Shown here: piece by piece, positions 37,956 to 50,904 of the stretch | Position numbering within the stretch: the stretch's first letter is position 1 | Layout of the letters: every line of letters starts with the position of its first letter | DNA from: Eleginops maclovinus | Taxonomy: Eukaryota > Chordata > Actinopteri > Perciformes > Eleginopidae | DNA length: 64,000 bases | Assembly: GCF_036324505.1 (NCBI RefSeq) | Contig: NC_086358.1 | Coordinates: 1,103,329-1,167,328 of the forward strand | Direction of reading: 5' to 3' | The notes under the pieces: generated by a model | Seen by the model: only the letters and a program-made list of their open reading frames with translations | What the model was told of the DNA's origin: nothing | Databases searched by the model: none | Translations under genes and position numbers: made by a program

Positions 37956-38880
37956 GAGCAAAAGCTGACTGATCAGAACAGAAACTCAGGGCCAAAATGA
38001 ATGGTTCCCTATCTGTCTGGTACCAGAACGCTTGTCTCAGTTAACGTCCAATTCCACAGCGCTTTGGATTTGCTGGCCATTGTTTCCGCACCAAATCTAA
38101 ATTCATATCAGATCTGATCCTATGAAAGCCTTTGAGGAAAGCCTGTCCTGGTTAGACTCTCTGGTATCAATCTGGGAAATGTCAACAGCGATGGGAAACC
38201 AGAAATGCTGGAAGATTGGAGTGGAAGATAATGACAGAGATGATTGAATGTCTGGATGTCCAAAACCCAAAGATACTCACTTAAATCTGATAGAAAACAA
38301 AGATCTGAGAGGCTGGAAACAGCTTGTACTGACATTATGATATTGCCCGTTTTCATAGAACACACTCAAACCTGAGAAAAATACAAATCAGCTGTTTTCA
38401 CTCAGAAAATACCCTGAAATAAATGGGATTTACTCCAAGAGAAATATATCTCTGGCAGTGTAGAGAAGACCTTTGAGGACTTCAGTGAGGTTGTTTTCTT
38501 AAAAGCAGGATGGTTTGTTCTGCATCGCTGCTCTATAAATACACTTTTACATCTTGTTGTGTTCCTTCAGAACCGAGAGATTCACTTCACTGTGAAATAA
38601 AACAGGGACGACTTCTTAAGAGAAGTATGAAGATAAAGAAGGATGGAGAGAAAATGGTTTACTCCGCAGCGCTGCATTATAAATACACCGGCAGGAGAGG
38701 CAGCCTTGTAATCAGACAGGATGTGTGTGTCCGCAGATCAGATCCGACATCCCTGAGTTCATCACCGCGCACGCTGCTGCACGGGGAGCGCTAATCTGAT
38801 TCCAAAGCCTCTGTGGCGCATCGCAGCGCTTTCATTGCTGCCTAAACACAACAAATATCTCTCCCTGGGGTTTATGGACC
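37956..38880. other. Non-coding stretch with repeat fragments
   Basis: CAAAACCCAAAGATACTCAC and GAGAGGCTGGAAACAGC at 38258-38325 resemble the dispersed repeat at 4200. GATGGTTTGTTCTGCATCGC (38509) recurs as AATGGTTTACTCCGCAGCGC (38653), both followed by TGC and TATAAATACAC, a small direct duplication at 144-bp offset. Confidence 0.5.
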
Positions 38881-38911
<31 letters not shown>

Positions 38912-38912
38912 A

Positions 38913-38961
<49 letters not shown>
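38881..38961 (+). repeat. (CA)n microsatellite, 81 bp, interrupted
   Basis: Two GA interruptions near 38906 and 38912. Confidence 0.98.
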
Positions 38962-38963
<2 letters not shown>

Positions 38964-40221
38964 AGTAAATCCAGCCTTTCACTGCTGACACAAATCTGCT
39001 TTGTCTCAAATTGAGTCGTGTTTCCGTTTCCAATCCAAACAGAGAAACTAAGAGCTGATTATGGATATTTCTGCCTCCATTCATCGGTCTCCTACTCCAA
39101 TTAAGTATATTTATCCTGCAGTTTGGAAGCAGTGGACAACAGAGGAACTGAATGTGTATTTCAGTGAGTGTGTTTTTATTCATCCTGACGACAAACACTA
39201 TGACGTATTGTTTTTTTAGAAGGTTAAATCATAAGCACTTTCTCCACATGCACCACCTCCATGCATGCACATTCCCAAACAGGTTCCTCAGTTAGAATCT
39301 ACGGTGGCCTGCAGGTGCAAATGTGCTACAATGGTACAGAACTCTTCCATCAGGAGAAACACGCTGCAGCTTCAAACACGTGCAGATTATCAAGGGTTGC
39401 AACTAAAGATCAGCTCCATTCTTTTTAAGATGACATCGAAAAAAGAGAACACGTCCATCCCAGTTTCTCTGATCCATGGTCAATGTCTTGTTTTTTTAGC
39501 CAAAATACTGACTTGAACATGACATAAAGCAGAACATCTTAACATGTTACGGGGCACAAACTGCTTATTCTGACAGATTTTGCAGAAAAACTCGATTAGT
39601 TGACTTTTTGTTGCAGATCTTCAATCATGGTGTATTTTCTCCATCCATTCCCTGTTCCTCCGCTCCTTTAATACCCGTGTATACTTCTTCTCCTCCTATA
39701 CCTCCTCCGGTATTCTCCGCAGTGTGAGCAGAGTTTAGTGGAGCTGTGCGGCGGTGACTCAGCGCTGCAGAGGGACTCAGTCGGGGATAATGTTTGAGGA
39801 AAGCCTCAGAGGAGACGCTCGGGTCAGGAAGCAGCGAGGGGATGTGAGGAAAATAATCAAGATAGAAAATCCACTTGATGGAACAAGACCTCAGCGATAG
39901 AAGCACATGGGACCAGAGACCGTAGATTTTGGATACCTTGAGTGTCTGACGATGGTTTTAAAGCCAAGGGATTAAAAGTTCTTTATTTAGGAGATTTTTC
40001 TAGTTTTTATTTGACGATAAATCCACATTAGGGAAGATTATTTATCGAAGCACAACTGGGAACATTTACAATATTACAACTGAGGTTTGTTCAGGGGATA
40101 TTTGGTGTCCTTATCATCACCCAGATCTAATTGTTTAAATGTGATATCTTTCTTATTTATTTGCACATTTTTACTCAACTTTCTGCCCAAATGAACATGT
40201 TTTCATTCCATATTATTTACT
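38962..40221. other. Non-coding stretch, no gene seen
   Basis: Unique-looking. Confidence 0.55.
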
Positions 40222-40425
40222 AATTGCACATTTTACTTGACATTTAGCTGAGGCTTTTATCCCAAGAGACTTAAACCACAAAGATTCAAACTCAGGACGA
40301 CAAGAACAGCTGACATGTTTACTTCAGACAAGCCAGACCATAATAAGAGCTGCTGCATCAGGTAAAGTCTCTCAGAAAAACAGGAGGGTCTTCGGTTTGC
40401 CTGACAGTTATTTATCCTCCTCTTT
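40222..40425. mobile_element. Teleost dispersed repeat (GCTGAGGCTTTTATCC type)
   Basis: CATTTAGCTGAGGCTTTTAT followed by CCCAAGAGACTTA is a diverged form of a very common fish repeat word (TTTAGCTGACGCTTTTATCC followed by AAAGCGACTTACA). GGAGGGTCTTCGGTTTGCCTG at about 40384 corresponds to the downstream GTGGGTCTTCAG..CTGCCTG part of the same family. Class uncertain. Confidence 0.6.
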
Positions 40426-40683
40426 CTGTAAATATTTCTCATTTTAATTTGTTCTAAATCGGACCGACCGCCACCAAACTGGATGAATAAAATATTGTGA
40501 CTTCCTGCTTGATCAATAAGTCATTAATGAATAACCTGTCTCTGAATTAAAGGTGAATATAGTGTTTGTTTGTGGGAGGAACACACAGAGAGAGGAAGAA
40601 CAGTGAGGGGCTCAGTTTGGGCCGATTCATCTCAGTCCTCTTTCTTCTCCTGCCTTTACACGTCTCTACAAATAACACTGAAC

Positions 40684-40787
<104 letters not shown>

Positions 40788-40936
40788 TAGCTCAGAAGGA
40801 GAATAATATCAGACTCCAGAGCAGCTAAAATAAAAAAGTGTGTGAAGAAGAGGAAGATGAAGTGAGCAAAAAGAAGCCGACAGAAGAAGATTTGTTTTCC
40901 TTCAAACAACTGCCAACATCTCGCACACTGATGAAG

Positions 40937-40963
40937 CACACACACACACACACACACACACAC
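40937..40963 (+). repeat. (CA)n microsatellite, 27 bp
   Basis: Pure short array, opposite orientation to the previous one. Confidence 0.97.
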
Positions 40964-41158
40964 CTGATGCTGCTGTCAAAAATGTGTTTGTGTAGTTGGA
41001 TTATTCGAAAAAAACAGAAAGCAAAAGGATTGAAACTGGAATGGAAGTGTGTGTGTGAGAGAGAGAGATAGAAAAACAGAAACAAGAGAGGGCTAAAGGC
41101 CTGTCAAGGGAGCAAGCCGGCCAGCTACTGATAACACACACAATTGACCTCTTCTACT

Positions 41159-41172
41159 GTGTATGTGTGTGT

Positions 41173-41269
<97 letters not shown>
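41159..41269 (+). repeat. (GT)n microsatellite, 111 bp
   Basis: Two AT interruptions near its start (41163, 41177). A CA array in opposite orientation begins 106 bp downstream. Confidence 0.99.
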
Positions 41270-41270
<1 letters not shown>

Positions 41271-41373
41271 CTGTTGTAGAGGGAGTGATACATTTTTTCA
41301 GTCTCTATAATCTGACTATGCTGAACAAAAACAAATCGCCCCGTCAACACAAATTGTTCCGTCACCTCACTGC

Positions 41374-41531
<158 letters not shown>

Positions 41532-41887
41532 ATCAACAGCCCCCCCCCTCCCCCAAATAAACAGCCAACTCACCCCTCCAAGGTAATTGGATTTAAAATT
41601 AGAAAAAGCCAACAAATTGATTACTGAGGCCATTAGCTGCTGCGAGCTGATTGGCTGCCTGTGGAGGCGATAACGAAGCAGGAATCTGAGCGTCACACAC
41701 CGGCGGACTAATCCACAGCGAGGTAAGGAGTTCAGATAAAAGAGTTACAGACCGGAGCACTGCTCTATCTGCAGTGTGTGTCAAGTTTAGACTTAGAGTG
41801 TGTGTGTGTGCGTGCATGCATGCGTTCGTTCAGCAACAGTGTGGGTATTCAAAGTATCTTTTATGTTACTCAAATGTGAACCCATTA
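41532..41887. other. Non-coding stretch, possible first-exon-like patch
   Basis: GCTGATTGGCTGCC (an inverted CCAAT-like ATTGG at about 41649) is followed by GC-rich sequence and CAGCGAG|GTAAGG (GT at 41722). A non-coding first exon is conceivable but unsupported. Confidence 0.25.
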
Positions 41888-42589
41888 GGATATAAAGGAA
41901 CTACAGCACGGTCACATGACTTCACGTCACCACCGCTAAGCTAAAGGCGGCTAATGTTGGGCTATAAAGGAACTAAAGCACGGTCACATGACTTCACGTC
42001 TCCACCGCTAAGCTAAAGGCGGCTAATGTTGGGCTATAAAGGAACTACAGCACGGTCACATGACTTCACGTCTCCACCGCTAAGCTAAAGGCGGCTAATG
42101 TTGGGCTATAAAGGAACTACAGCACGGTCACATGTCTTCACGTCTCCACCGCTAAGCTAAAGGCGGCTAATGTTGGGCTATAGAGGAACTACAGCACGGT
42201 CACATGACTTCACGTCACCAGCGCTAAGCTAAAGGCGGCTAATGTTGGGCTATAAAGGAACTACAGCACGGTCACATGACTTCATGTCACCACCGCTAAG
42301 CTAAAGGCGGCTAATGTTGGGCTATAAAGGAACTACAGCACGGTCACATGACTTCACGTCACCACCGCTAAGCTAAAGGGGGCTAATGTTGGGCTATAAA
42401 GGAACTACAGCACGGTCACATGACTTCACGTCACCACCGCTAAGCTAAAGGAGGCTAATGTTGGGCTATAAAGGAACTACAGCACGGTCACATGACTTCA
42501 CCTCACCACCGCTAAGCTAAAGGAGGCTAATGTTGGGCTATAAAGGAACTACAGCACGGTCACATGACCTCAGGTCACCACCGCTAAGC
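41888..42589 (+). repeat. 72-bp minisatellite, array 2 (about 9.8 copies)
   Basis: Copies start at 41888 and then every 72 bp to 42536, the last one broken off after CCGCTAAGC. The unit is the same as at 31164-31670, in the same orientation. This array mostly carries AAAGGCGG where array 1 has AAAGGAGG or AAAGGTGG. Two late copies have AAAGGAGG and one AAAGGGGG. Outlier copies show CATGTCTTC (42132) or CATGACCTC (42564). The sequences flanking the two arrays do not match. Confidence 0.97.
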
Positions 42590-43188
42590 CTCATGAGTGT
42601 ACTCCTCTTCTAACCCAATCTTCTTCACAATCCTATTTTTAAGATATGTTACCTGCTTAATATGTCAGTATCGTATCTGATTTACACTTCGTTGTTCTCT
42701 CTTCTCATAAAGCAGACGTCTTTACCTGCGTTAATATTCAGCCCGACTCCTCGTGTGTTTTACATCCCACTGCCCCCCCCCCCCCTCCATCAGCTCATAA
42801 AACAAAGAAACCATTAACTTGTAAAAGCTTCCCTCTCGAGGACGGCGTTCATAAAACACAATTTTCCTCTCGGCCTGAAACTCATCGCTTCCTCTGCTGT
42901 GGCGTCTCTGGAAGGAAAGTTTGGGGAAACAATAACCAGACGCTAACTTTCCCGTATTGATTCGTCCTCGCAAATAATTTTAAGGATCCATTTTAATCTG
43001 CTTGTGAGCGTCTGCGGGGAAATAACCCGTTACAGAGTCGGTTCACAGCGACTCACTAAACCAGACAAAGAGATGAAGCAGGGGAGGATCATCACTTCCT
43101 GTTGGGCTGCAGAAGAGAGGGAGTTTAAGCTCCACCTGCTGCAGGACGAGACACCGCTGAGATAGCGCTGAGAGGATTGATGCAGTAC
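42590..43188. other. Non-coding stretch, no gene seen
   Basis: C run at about 42774-42785, otherwise unique. Confidence 0.6.
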
Positions 43189-43218
43189 GTGTGTGTGTGT
43201 TGTGTGTGTGTGTGTGTT
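43189..43218 (+). repeat. (GT)n microsatellite, 30 bp
   Basis: One phase shift at 43200. Confidence 0.95.
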
Positions 43219-43335
43219 CAGGTGGTTTTTATCAGTGTGTTGCTGAGTGACAGTCTGCAACGCTGAAGGTCAGGACGCTCAGATACCTGCATCGATCAGC
43301 TGTCAGCAGCTGTATGACACATGTGCTGTCTGATA

Positions 43336-43912
<577 letters not shown>

Positions 43913-43996
43913 GAGGAGAGGAAGAGGAAGAGGAAGAGGAAGAGGAGAGGAGAGGAGAGGAGAGGAGAGGAGAGGAGAGGAGAGGAGAGGAGACAG
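43913..43996 (+). repeat. Polypurine tract, (GGAAGA)n then (GGAGA)n
   Basis: A 6-bp array passes directly into a 5-bp array with no pyrimidine on the plus strand across about 80 nt. The (SSPLL)n frames on the minus strand are repeat translations. Confidence 0.97.
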
Positions 43997-44257
43997 GAGG
44001 GTGGAAACAAGAGGAGAGGGAAAGAAGATGAAGGGATAGTAAGATAAGAGGACGAACAAGATGGAGGAATATGGAGGAAGAGGAAGAATCAGTTTCAGTG
44101 TGTGAGCAAACTGGTAAACACACTTTATAACACACACAACACACTCATCTCCTCTGAACACACACCCTGTCAGAGCTACAGCACTCCTCTGCCAGAGAAC
44201 ATCCATTATGTTAACGCACTGCTGATGACACCACGACACGCCCACTGCACCTGAGGG

Positions 44258-44258
<1 letters not shown>

Positions 44259-44290
<32 letters not shown>
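44259..44290 (+). repeat. (CA)n microsatellite, 32 bp
   Basis: Pure array. Confidence 0.98.
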
Positions 44291-44294
<4 letters not shown>

Positions 44295-44446
44295 CACAGT
44301 CTCACACACACTCGCGACAACGCTGCATCTGCAAACACAAGAGTCTGCTGAGCTCGGTGAGTTAATCATTCAGAAAATAATTAAAATCAATAAAGCAGAA
44401 CAGATTGAAAGAAAGGAGAGAAAACACACAACAACCGGGCTAATGT

Positions 44447-44512
44447 GGAGGGGGGCAGGAGGGAGGGAGGTAGGGAGGGGGGGGCAGGAGGGAGGGAGAG
44501 AGGGAGGGAGAT
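44447..44512 (+). repeat. G-rich (GGGA)n tract
   Basis: GGGAGGGAGG blocks with an internal G8 run and two GCAGGAGGGAGG segments. G-quadruplex-forming by composition. Confidence 0.9.
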
Positions 44513-44610
44513 TTCCTCAGAGCAACTTCTATCCACAATAACGGAGCCCAGGGATTGGTTAAATTCTCAGAGATGTCCCGCCCCCTTTGCTCGTCACGCA
44601 CAATGCGTCG

Positions 44611-45650
44611 GAGCAAGAGTGTTCCGTTGTGATGTCACCGTGTTCTGTGTTCGGTTAGTGATGTCACCGTGTTCCGTTAGTGATGTCAACGTGTTCCGTG
44701 TTCGGTTAGTGATGTCAACGTGTTCCACGTTCGGTTAGTGATGTCACCGCGTTCCGTTAGTGATGTCACCGTGTTCCGTTAGTGATGTCAACGTGTTCCG
44801 TGTTCGGTTAGTGATGTCAACGTGTTCCACGTTCGGTTAGTGATGTCACCGCGTTCCGTTAGTGATGTCACCGTGTTCCACGTTCCGTTAGTGATGTCAC
44901 CGCGTTCCGTTAGTGATGTCACCGCGTTCCGTTAGTGATGTCACCGCGTTCCGTTAGTGATGTCACCGCGTTCCGTGTTCCGTTAGGGATGTCACCGCGT
45001 TCCGTTAGGGATGTCACCGCGTTCCGTTAGTGATGTCACCGCGTTCCGCGTTCCTTTAGTGATGTCACCGCGTTCCGTTAGTGATGTCACCACGTTCCGT
45101 TAGTGATGTCACCGCGTTCCATGTTCCGTTAGGGATGTCACCGCGTTCCGTTAGGGATGTCACCGCGTTCCGTTAGTGATGTCACCGCGTTCCGTTAGTG
45201 ATGTCACCGCGTTCCGCGTTCCTTTAGTGATGTCACCGCGTTCCGTTAGTGATGTCACCGCGTTCCGTTAGTGATGTCACCGCGTTCCGTTAGTGATGTC
45301 ACCACGTTCCGTTAGTGATGTCACCGTGTTCCACGTTCTGTTAGTGATGTCACCGTGTTCCACGTTCCGTTAGTGATGTCACCGTGTTCCACGTTCCGTT
45401 AGTGATGTCACCGTGTTCCACGTTCTGTTAGTGATGTCACCGTGTTCCACGTTCTGTTAGTGATGTCACCGTGTTCCACGTTCCGTTAGTGATGTCACCG
45501 TGTTCCGCGTTCCGTTACTACTGTCACCGCGTTCCGTTAGAGATGTCACCGCGTTCCGTTAGGGATGTCACCGCGTTCCGTGTTCCGTTAGTGATGTCAC
45601 CGCGTTCCGTTAGTACTGTCACCACGTTCCGTTAGTGATGTCATCGTGAT
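44611..45650 (+). repeat. 22-bp minisatellite, roughly 40-45 copies
   Basis: The unit GTTCCGTTAGTGATGTCACC plus GC or GT is repeated for about 1 kb. Longer variants carry an extra GTTCCGTGTTCC or GTTCCACGTTCC lead. The core TGATGTCAC is nearly invariant and the C/T at the CpG positions (CGCG versus CGTG, CACG) varies, as expected from CpG decay. Higher-order blocks recur (for example 44940-45060 and 45120-45230), which suggests segment duplication within the array. Confidence 0.97.
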
Positions 45651-45659
45651 TTCCGGAAA

Positions 45660-45846
45660 GGGAGGCGTTTCAGACCATTTACATGCACTAAAAAATAAGA
45701 AAGGGCCTTTAAGAGAAATCCACATGCACTATTGGTCAGGGTGTGAACTGGGGCTCCAGGGTCAAACATGTCACAGATCTGGACTGATGTTTGTCTCAGA
45801 CGTTTTCCTGGTAATTGTAACTCGCGCTCTTCATTGTCTGTGATAG
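45660..45846. mobile_element. Dispersed repeat fragment between two minisatellites
   Basis: CAGACCATTTACATGCACTA followed by AAA (45671-45693) recurs at 56274-56296. AAAGGGCCTTTAAGAG follows. In teleosts these words belong to a widespread repeat containing 'accatttacatgcactaaaa' and 'tatagaacacacta'. Confidence 0.55.
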
Positions 45847-46031
45847 CGTGTGTTCTCGCCGTGTTCTCAGCCGTGTTCTGAGCCGTGTTCTCAGCCGTGT
45901 TCTCGCCGTGTTCTCAGCCGTGTTCTCGGCCGTGTTCTGAGCCGTGTTCTCAGCCGTGTTCTGAGCCGTGTTCTCAGCCGTGTTCTCGGCCGTGTTCTCG
46001 GCCGTGTTCTCAGCCGTGTTCTCGGCCGTGC
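45847..46031 (+). repeat. 12-bp minisatellite, unit CGTGTTCTCAGC
   Basis: About 15 copies with CTCAGC, CTGAGC, CTCGGC or CTCGCC endings. It encodes SRVL/GRVL repeats in one frame, but nothing else suggests a gene. It shares the CGTGTTC word with the 22-bp array 200 bp upstream. Confidence 0.96.
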
Positions 46032-46479
46032 TGGTGCCGGTGGTGAGTCTGACTGGTGTGTTTCCACAAAGCGTCGCAGGAGCCCTTTAATAGGTCTCAT
46101 TGTGCCAGTCATTGTACGTTTCAAAGAGCCCGTATTTTAGTCCCGGATCAAAGCAGCAGGACGCGTATCGAGCGGTGGGGTGGGGGTGGGGGGGGATAGA
46201 AGTGTCCCGGTGTTGGACGGAAATAGAAGAGCAGCTTTTAAAATGTTAAACCGTCATCTCAGGAGCCTGTCAGTCAGCGCTTTAAACACTGATTACTGTT
46301 GAACTTCTCAGCGCCGGGCCCCGGAGCCTGCAGCCGGCAGCTCCTCAAATTACTCTTTTGTTCTGGAGGATGGCCTCTCCCCCCCACACCCTTATCTCCC
46401 CCTCGTCCTCTTATCTGTCCTCCTCAGAACTTCCTCTCTTTATTAGTGAACTTCCTGTGTTCACCAGATTAGTTTTCTG

Positions 46480-46482
<3 letters not shown>
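46032..46482. other. Non-coding stretch, no gene seen
   Basis: G-rich GGGGTGGGGGTGGGGGGGGA near 46176 and a GC-rich patch at 46310-46345. Confidence 0.55.

Positions 46483-46540
<58 letters not shown>
46483..46540 (+). repeat. (GT)29 microsatellite
   Basis: Pure 58-bp array. Confidence 0.99.
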
Positions 46541-46541
<1 letters not shown>

Positions 46542-48545
46542 AGACATAAAACAAGAGTTAGTTTCTGGGTAAATATTAGGGAGGCGGCGGCGGCCGATGT
46601 TCGCCCAGTTCCCCACCACTGGGACATCCCATAATAAGTGTCTGGTGATGGGGAGTAGTCCCATTAGCTTATTTTTTTAAATGATGCTCGAAAAACCTGA
46701 AGTCTGTCCGTCATCTTGAAGCATCAGGGTGTAAAATAGTTGATCTCTAAAAGTGTGAACACATTTCTCTTCTGCACAGAAAGTCTTTGAGGATTGAAAG
46801 ACGTACGTCCAATAACAAGCCCAGGGAACTCATCCGTCAGACCGAGTCTGTCTCCGTTCATGTTTTTGTTGACAGTGGTTTTTATGTGTCATAGACTTTC
46901 TCCACAACTGGTTGTTAAGCACGGGTGCAAAATGCAGCTTTACAAAAACAGTTTCTTGTGTTTTCCAGTTAAAAAACAACGACATGAGAAAATACACATC
47001 TTAAACCACATTTACAGAAACAACGTAAAGGATGACGTCTGTGTTTTGTAAACCGTTACACTTTACACAGATCGTTTGGCCCAATTTGTCAGTTTTTCCA
47101 CTACAAATAAGTCTCTGAGACGACAAAACACGTCAAATCATCAACGTATGAACCCAGAAACAGTATGTACCAAATGCTCGCTTTGGAAAGTAATTCACCA
47201 CAACTCCCTGAAAGGTTTTAGTAAAGACAAGCTTCAACGCCAGTCCACAGCACTCCTGATGTTTCCTATTTTCATTAACTTTTAACCAACTCTGATTGGT
47301 GAGCATGGGCGCATAAATGCAAACTGATTGAAACGCTTTCATATCGGTAGTCTTTCTATCTACATGATGACGGACGATAGGAAAAAACAGGTCAAACCAA
47401 CCACAGATAAATCGGGATCACTTTGTTCTGCAACACCTCCTGTTTTGTACAGCGATTGAGGTCGTTAATTAGATCAATTAACGGGGACGCAGAGAGTAAT
47501 AAACCCTTCTGTAAATACACACACTGCAGCGTCTGCAGGGTTAGGGTCAGTCCAGATGTTAACAGGGTTTGACTCCTGAAAGCCACCATGAACTGCGGAT
47601 GAATCCTGAGCAGATCCCCGCTGTATGAACACACACAGGGTGGAAGAGAGCAGTTATTAGAGATGAATTGAAGCGAGCGTTGACTGACAGCGACGTGCAG
47701 CTCCCAGCAGGCCCGGCGTGAATGTGATTATCCCGGGATAATGCTGTTCCCTCCCAGAATAGAGCGGGGGTCTCGGAGGGGAGGGATTAGATTTAATGAG
47801 TCTCCGATCAGAGGACCAGAACACCTGCAGAAGCAGAGAGAGAGACCTCCAGCTCGTTGTCATTAAAAACTCCCTTCACCTTTCCTCCAGACTCCCTGTT
47901 ACTCCTTTTCTTTCCTTGAGAAAGGACTGAAGTGAGACACGGCGGCTTTAGATTCAGAGAGTCTTGAAGAAGTGAGGATGTGATTGAAGGGCCTGGGATC
48001 TGGTGTCCGGAGACGCTTCAGCAACACGTCTGTACCCCACACCAACAACCACAGAAGTTAGTGAACATAGAGCCGTGAGACAACAAACATCTGGTTAAAA
48101 AACAAGTATCATTAAATCTGTTATAAAAGTGTGTTATCGATGCCCACTATGTTTGCGGCTGTTTCCCTGAGATAAGGTCCTTTTAGAGTCACCTTCCCCA
48201 CATTTGAAAGGTTATGCTCAAAGAAGTCGAACAACACAATCAGCTTCATTGATGTTAATAAATGTTGTGTACATTAGGTTGATTTTAAAGAGGACTCGAT
48301 GCCTCTCAGACTTACTCACTGTCATGTGTCGCACATAATGAGTGTTTGAGCCGCTGCAGTGTGTATTTATCCCATGAGGATTTCCAGCAGCATTAATTGA
48401 CTGGGATTAGACGCTGTGATTACATGATTACTATTCTGCTCATGCAGTGCAGCGGGGGGGTTCAGATGTCCCGTGTGGATTCATCCCATGATTAGGAAAA
48501 TCTGAACTGAAGCTCAGAGGTCCATTATATATACATCATAGATCT

Positions 48546-48547
<2 letters not shown>
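46541..48547. other. Non-coding stretch, no gene seen
   Basis: Two kilobases of unique-looking sequence. Open frames up to 85 codons have no known domain. Confidence 0.55.

Positions 48548-48595
<48 letters not shown>
48548..48595 (+). repeat. (GT)24 microsatellite
   Basis: Pure 48-bp array, with a CA array in opposite orientation 115 bp downstream. Confidence 0.99.
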
Positions 48596-48597
<2 letters not shown>

Positions 48598-48708
48598 CAT
48601 AATGTGTTTAATGAGCTGATCTGTCCAAATTTCTGGATATCGACGCACGTTTCTCATCACAGTTTCTGCCTGTAATGGGAAAAAACTGACAGGGAGGTCT
48701 ATTTATAA

Positions 48709-48933
<225 letters not shown>

Positions 48934-49009
48934 CAGATACAATATGATCAAGAAGTGCATTACATCAAATCACATTAATGCACCATGCCAGGAGTGAAGG
49001 GGTCAAGAG

Positions 49010-49013
<4 letters not shown>

Positions 49014-49072
<59 letters not shown>

Positions 49073-49086
49073 TGTGTGTGTGTGTG
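49014..49086 (+). repeat. (GT)n microsatellite, 73 bp
   Basis: One TC interruption near 49071. Confidence 0.98.
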
Positions 49087-49284
49087 ACAGTAGAGTGAAG
49101 GCTGTTCAGTATTAATGTCAGACAGTTTTATATTTCTAATCACATAACTCATGTTTATTTGCTGAACACGCTTAAGTCACGCGTCAAGATGAAGTGATTT
49201 AAATTAAACAACATGTTTACTCAGATGTGTCTAAACACGTCACACACATCAGCGTTCACTGGGAAATAATGAATTCAATAAAAC

Positions 49285-49294
49285 GTGTGTGTGT

Positions 49295-49329
<35 letters not shown>
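49285..49329 (+). repeat. (GT)n microsatellite, 45 bp
   Basis: One phase shift (GG) near 49295. Confidence 0.98.
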
Positions 49330-49332
<3 letters not shown>

Positions 49333-49409
49333 TTCTGTAATGATTGTGTTCAAAAGGATCTATTTGTAGCTTTTATTCTCTTTATCGCCTCCTTCACTAT
49401 GCTAGACCG

Positions 49410-49410
<1 letters not shown>

Positions 49411-49443
<33 letters not shown>
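49411..49443 (+). repeat. (CA)n microsatellite, 33 bp
   Basis: Pure array. Confidence 0.98.
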
Positions 49444-49444
<1 letters not shown>

Positions 49445-49550
49445 AGGTACGAGAGGAAAACGGGTCCTCGGGGAGTGTGTGTGAGTTTCAGGGTTTTGAC
49501 AGGATTACAGCTGAAGGCCTTGAGTTCTTGATCAAAGATGAAAGGCAAGC

Positions 49551-49749
<199 letters not shown>

Positions 49750-49833
49750 CTTCTCTTTGAAGACAAAACCGATGATACTTAAGAGCTGCTTACAGGAAGT
49801 GGGCGTATGAAGATGTGTATGGGTGTGTACTAC

Positions 49834-49834
<1 letters not shown>

Positions 49835-49879
<45 letters not shown>
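49835..49879 (+). repeat. (AC)n microsatellite, 45 bp
   Basis: Pure array. Confidence 0.98.
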
Positions 49880-49881
<2 letters not shown>

Positions 49882-50904
49882 GGTGTATTTTTAGACTGAA
49901 GGTTCATTTTAAGATGATGCTTCTTGGGATCGAACAGAGGAGAGCAGCGGTCAGGAACCTGTTCCTCCACACTCAGTACAGGCAGAGGTTTTAATGGCCA
50001 TACAGAGAATCACCTCATATGCAGACCTGATCAGAGGCGCTCTTCTCTCTGTCCTTTTGTCATTGCTGAATAAACCTTCAGCTTTTCAGACATCAGATCT
50101 GTCTCCAGCTTCATGTTTGTCAGTATTTACCCATTGAGCTACCATCACAGCTGTCAAACCTGAACACCTAGTGACAGTAAATATACAAGCTCTTCATCAT
50201 CATGCTTAAACTACGGGTCAAAAAGTGTTGATGGTGCAGGAACCTCTGCAGAACGGACTGCCTGACACTGACCGATTCAACAACGATAATGCATTATATA
50301 CACAACATTTACAGCGCTGCCCCCAGGGTTCAGAGACACTTTACAAGAAAGGAGGAGGAACACATCATGAATCTAGAGAGCAAATCTTCTGTTAAAATCA
50401 GCAGAAACTCCACTTCTGTGTGTCACGTTTTTAAAAAGTCAGGAAAGTAATCCACATTTTTTTACAGTTAAATTACGGAAACAACCCGTTTTTTTCCCCA
50501 CAGCTTGTCCGTCTACCGTTTCTCTCCAGAAGCAGCAACATGTGGACAGGCTGGAGGGCTGCTCTGGCAGGGTGAGCTTCACGCTACAGTGAGCGTCTGA
50601 TTACATCAATCACCAGTGGAGAGGATTAGTCTGTAGTGGTGGGGGGGGGGGGGGTTGCATATAGGTGTCACCCTCTCTACGAGTCATTAGCTTGTTGAGC
50701 TAATTACCCTGGCGGCGGCGGCGTTCAGGACGTGTTTCATCATCAGCGTCGGTAACGGACGGTTTTTCATTCACCATGCACGCTGCAGGATCGTCTGTTC
50801 CTGTTGCTTATTTACAAAATCACTCAGGACCGATAACAGCCCGGGTAAACACTCAGGAGCTGCAGCCTTTCCAGTGTGTTGCACACACAGGATATTATAA
50901 ACTC
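49880..50904. other. Non-coding stretch, no gene seen
   Basis: G run at about 50640-50654. CAGCGCTGCCCCCAGGGTTC and AGAGACACTTTACAAG near 50312 may be a dispersed-repeat trace. Confidence 0.5.

Noticed and set aside
45850..46140. 96-codon Arg/Val/Leu/Ser-rich frame
   Set aside because: Product of the 12-bp minisatellite. No coding sequence continues outside it in a recognisable way.
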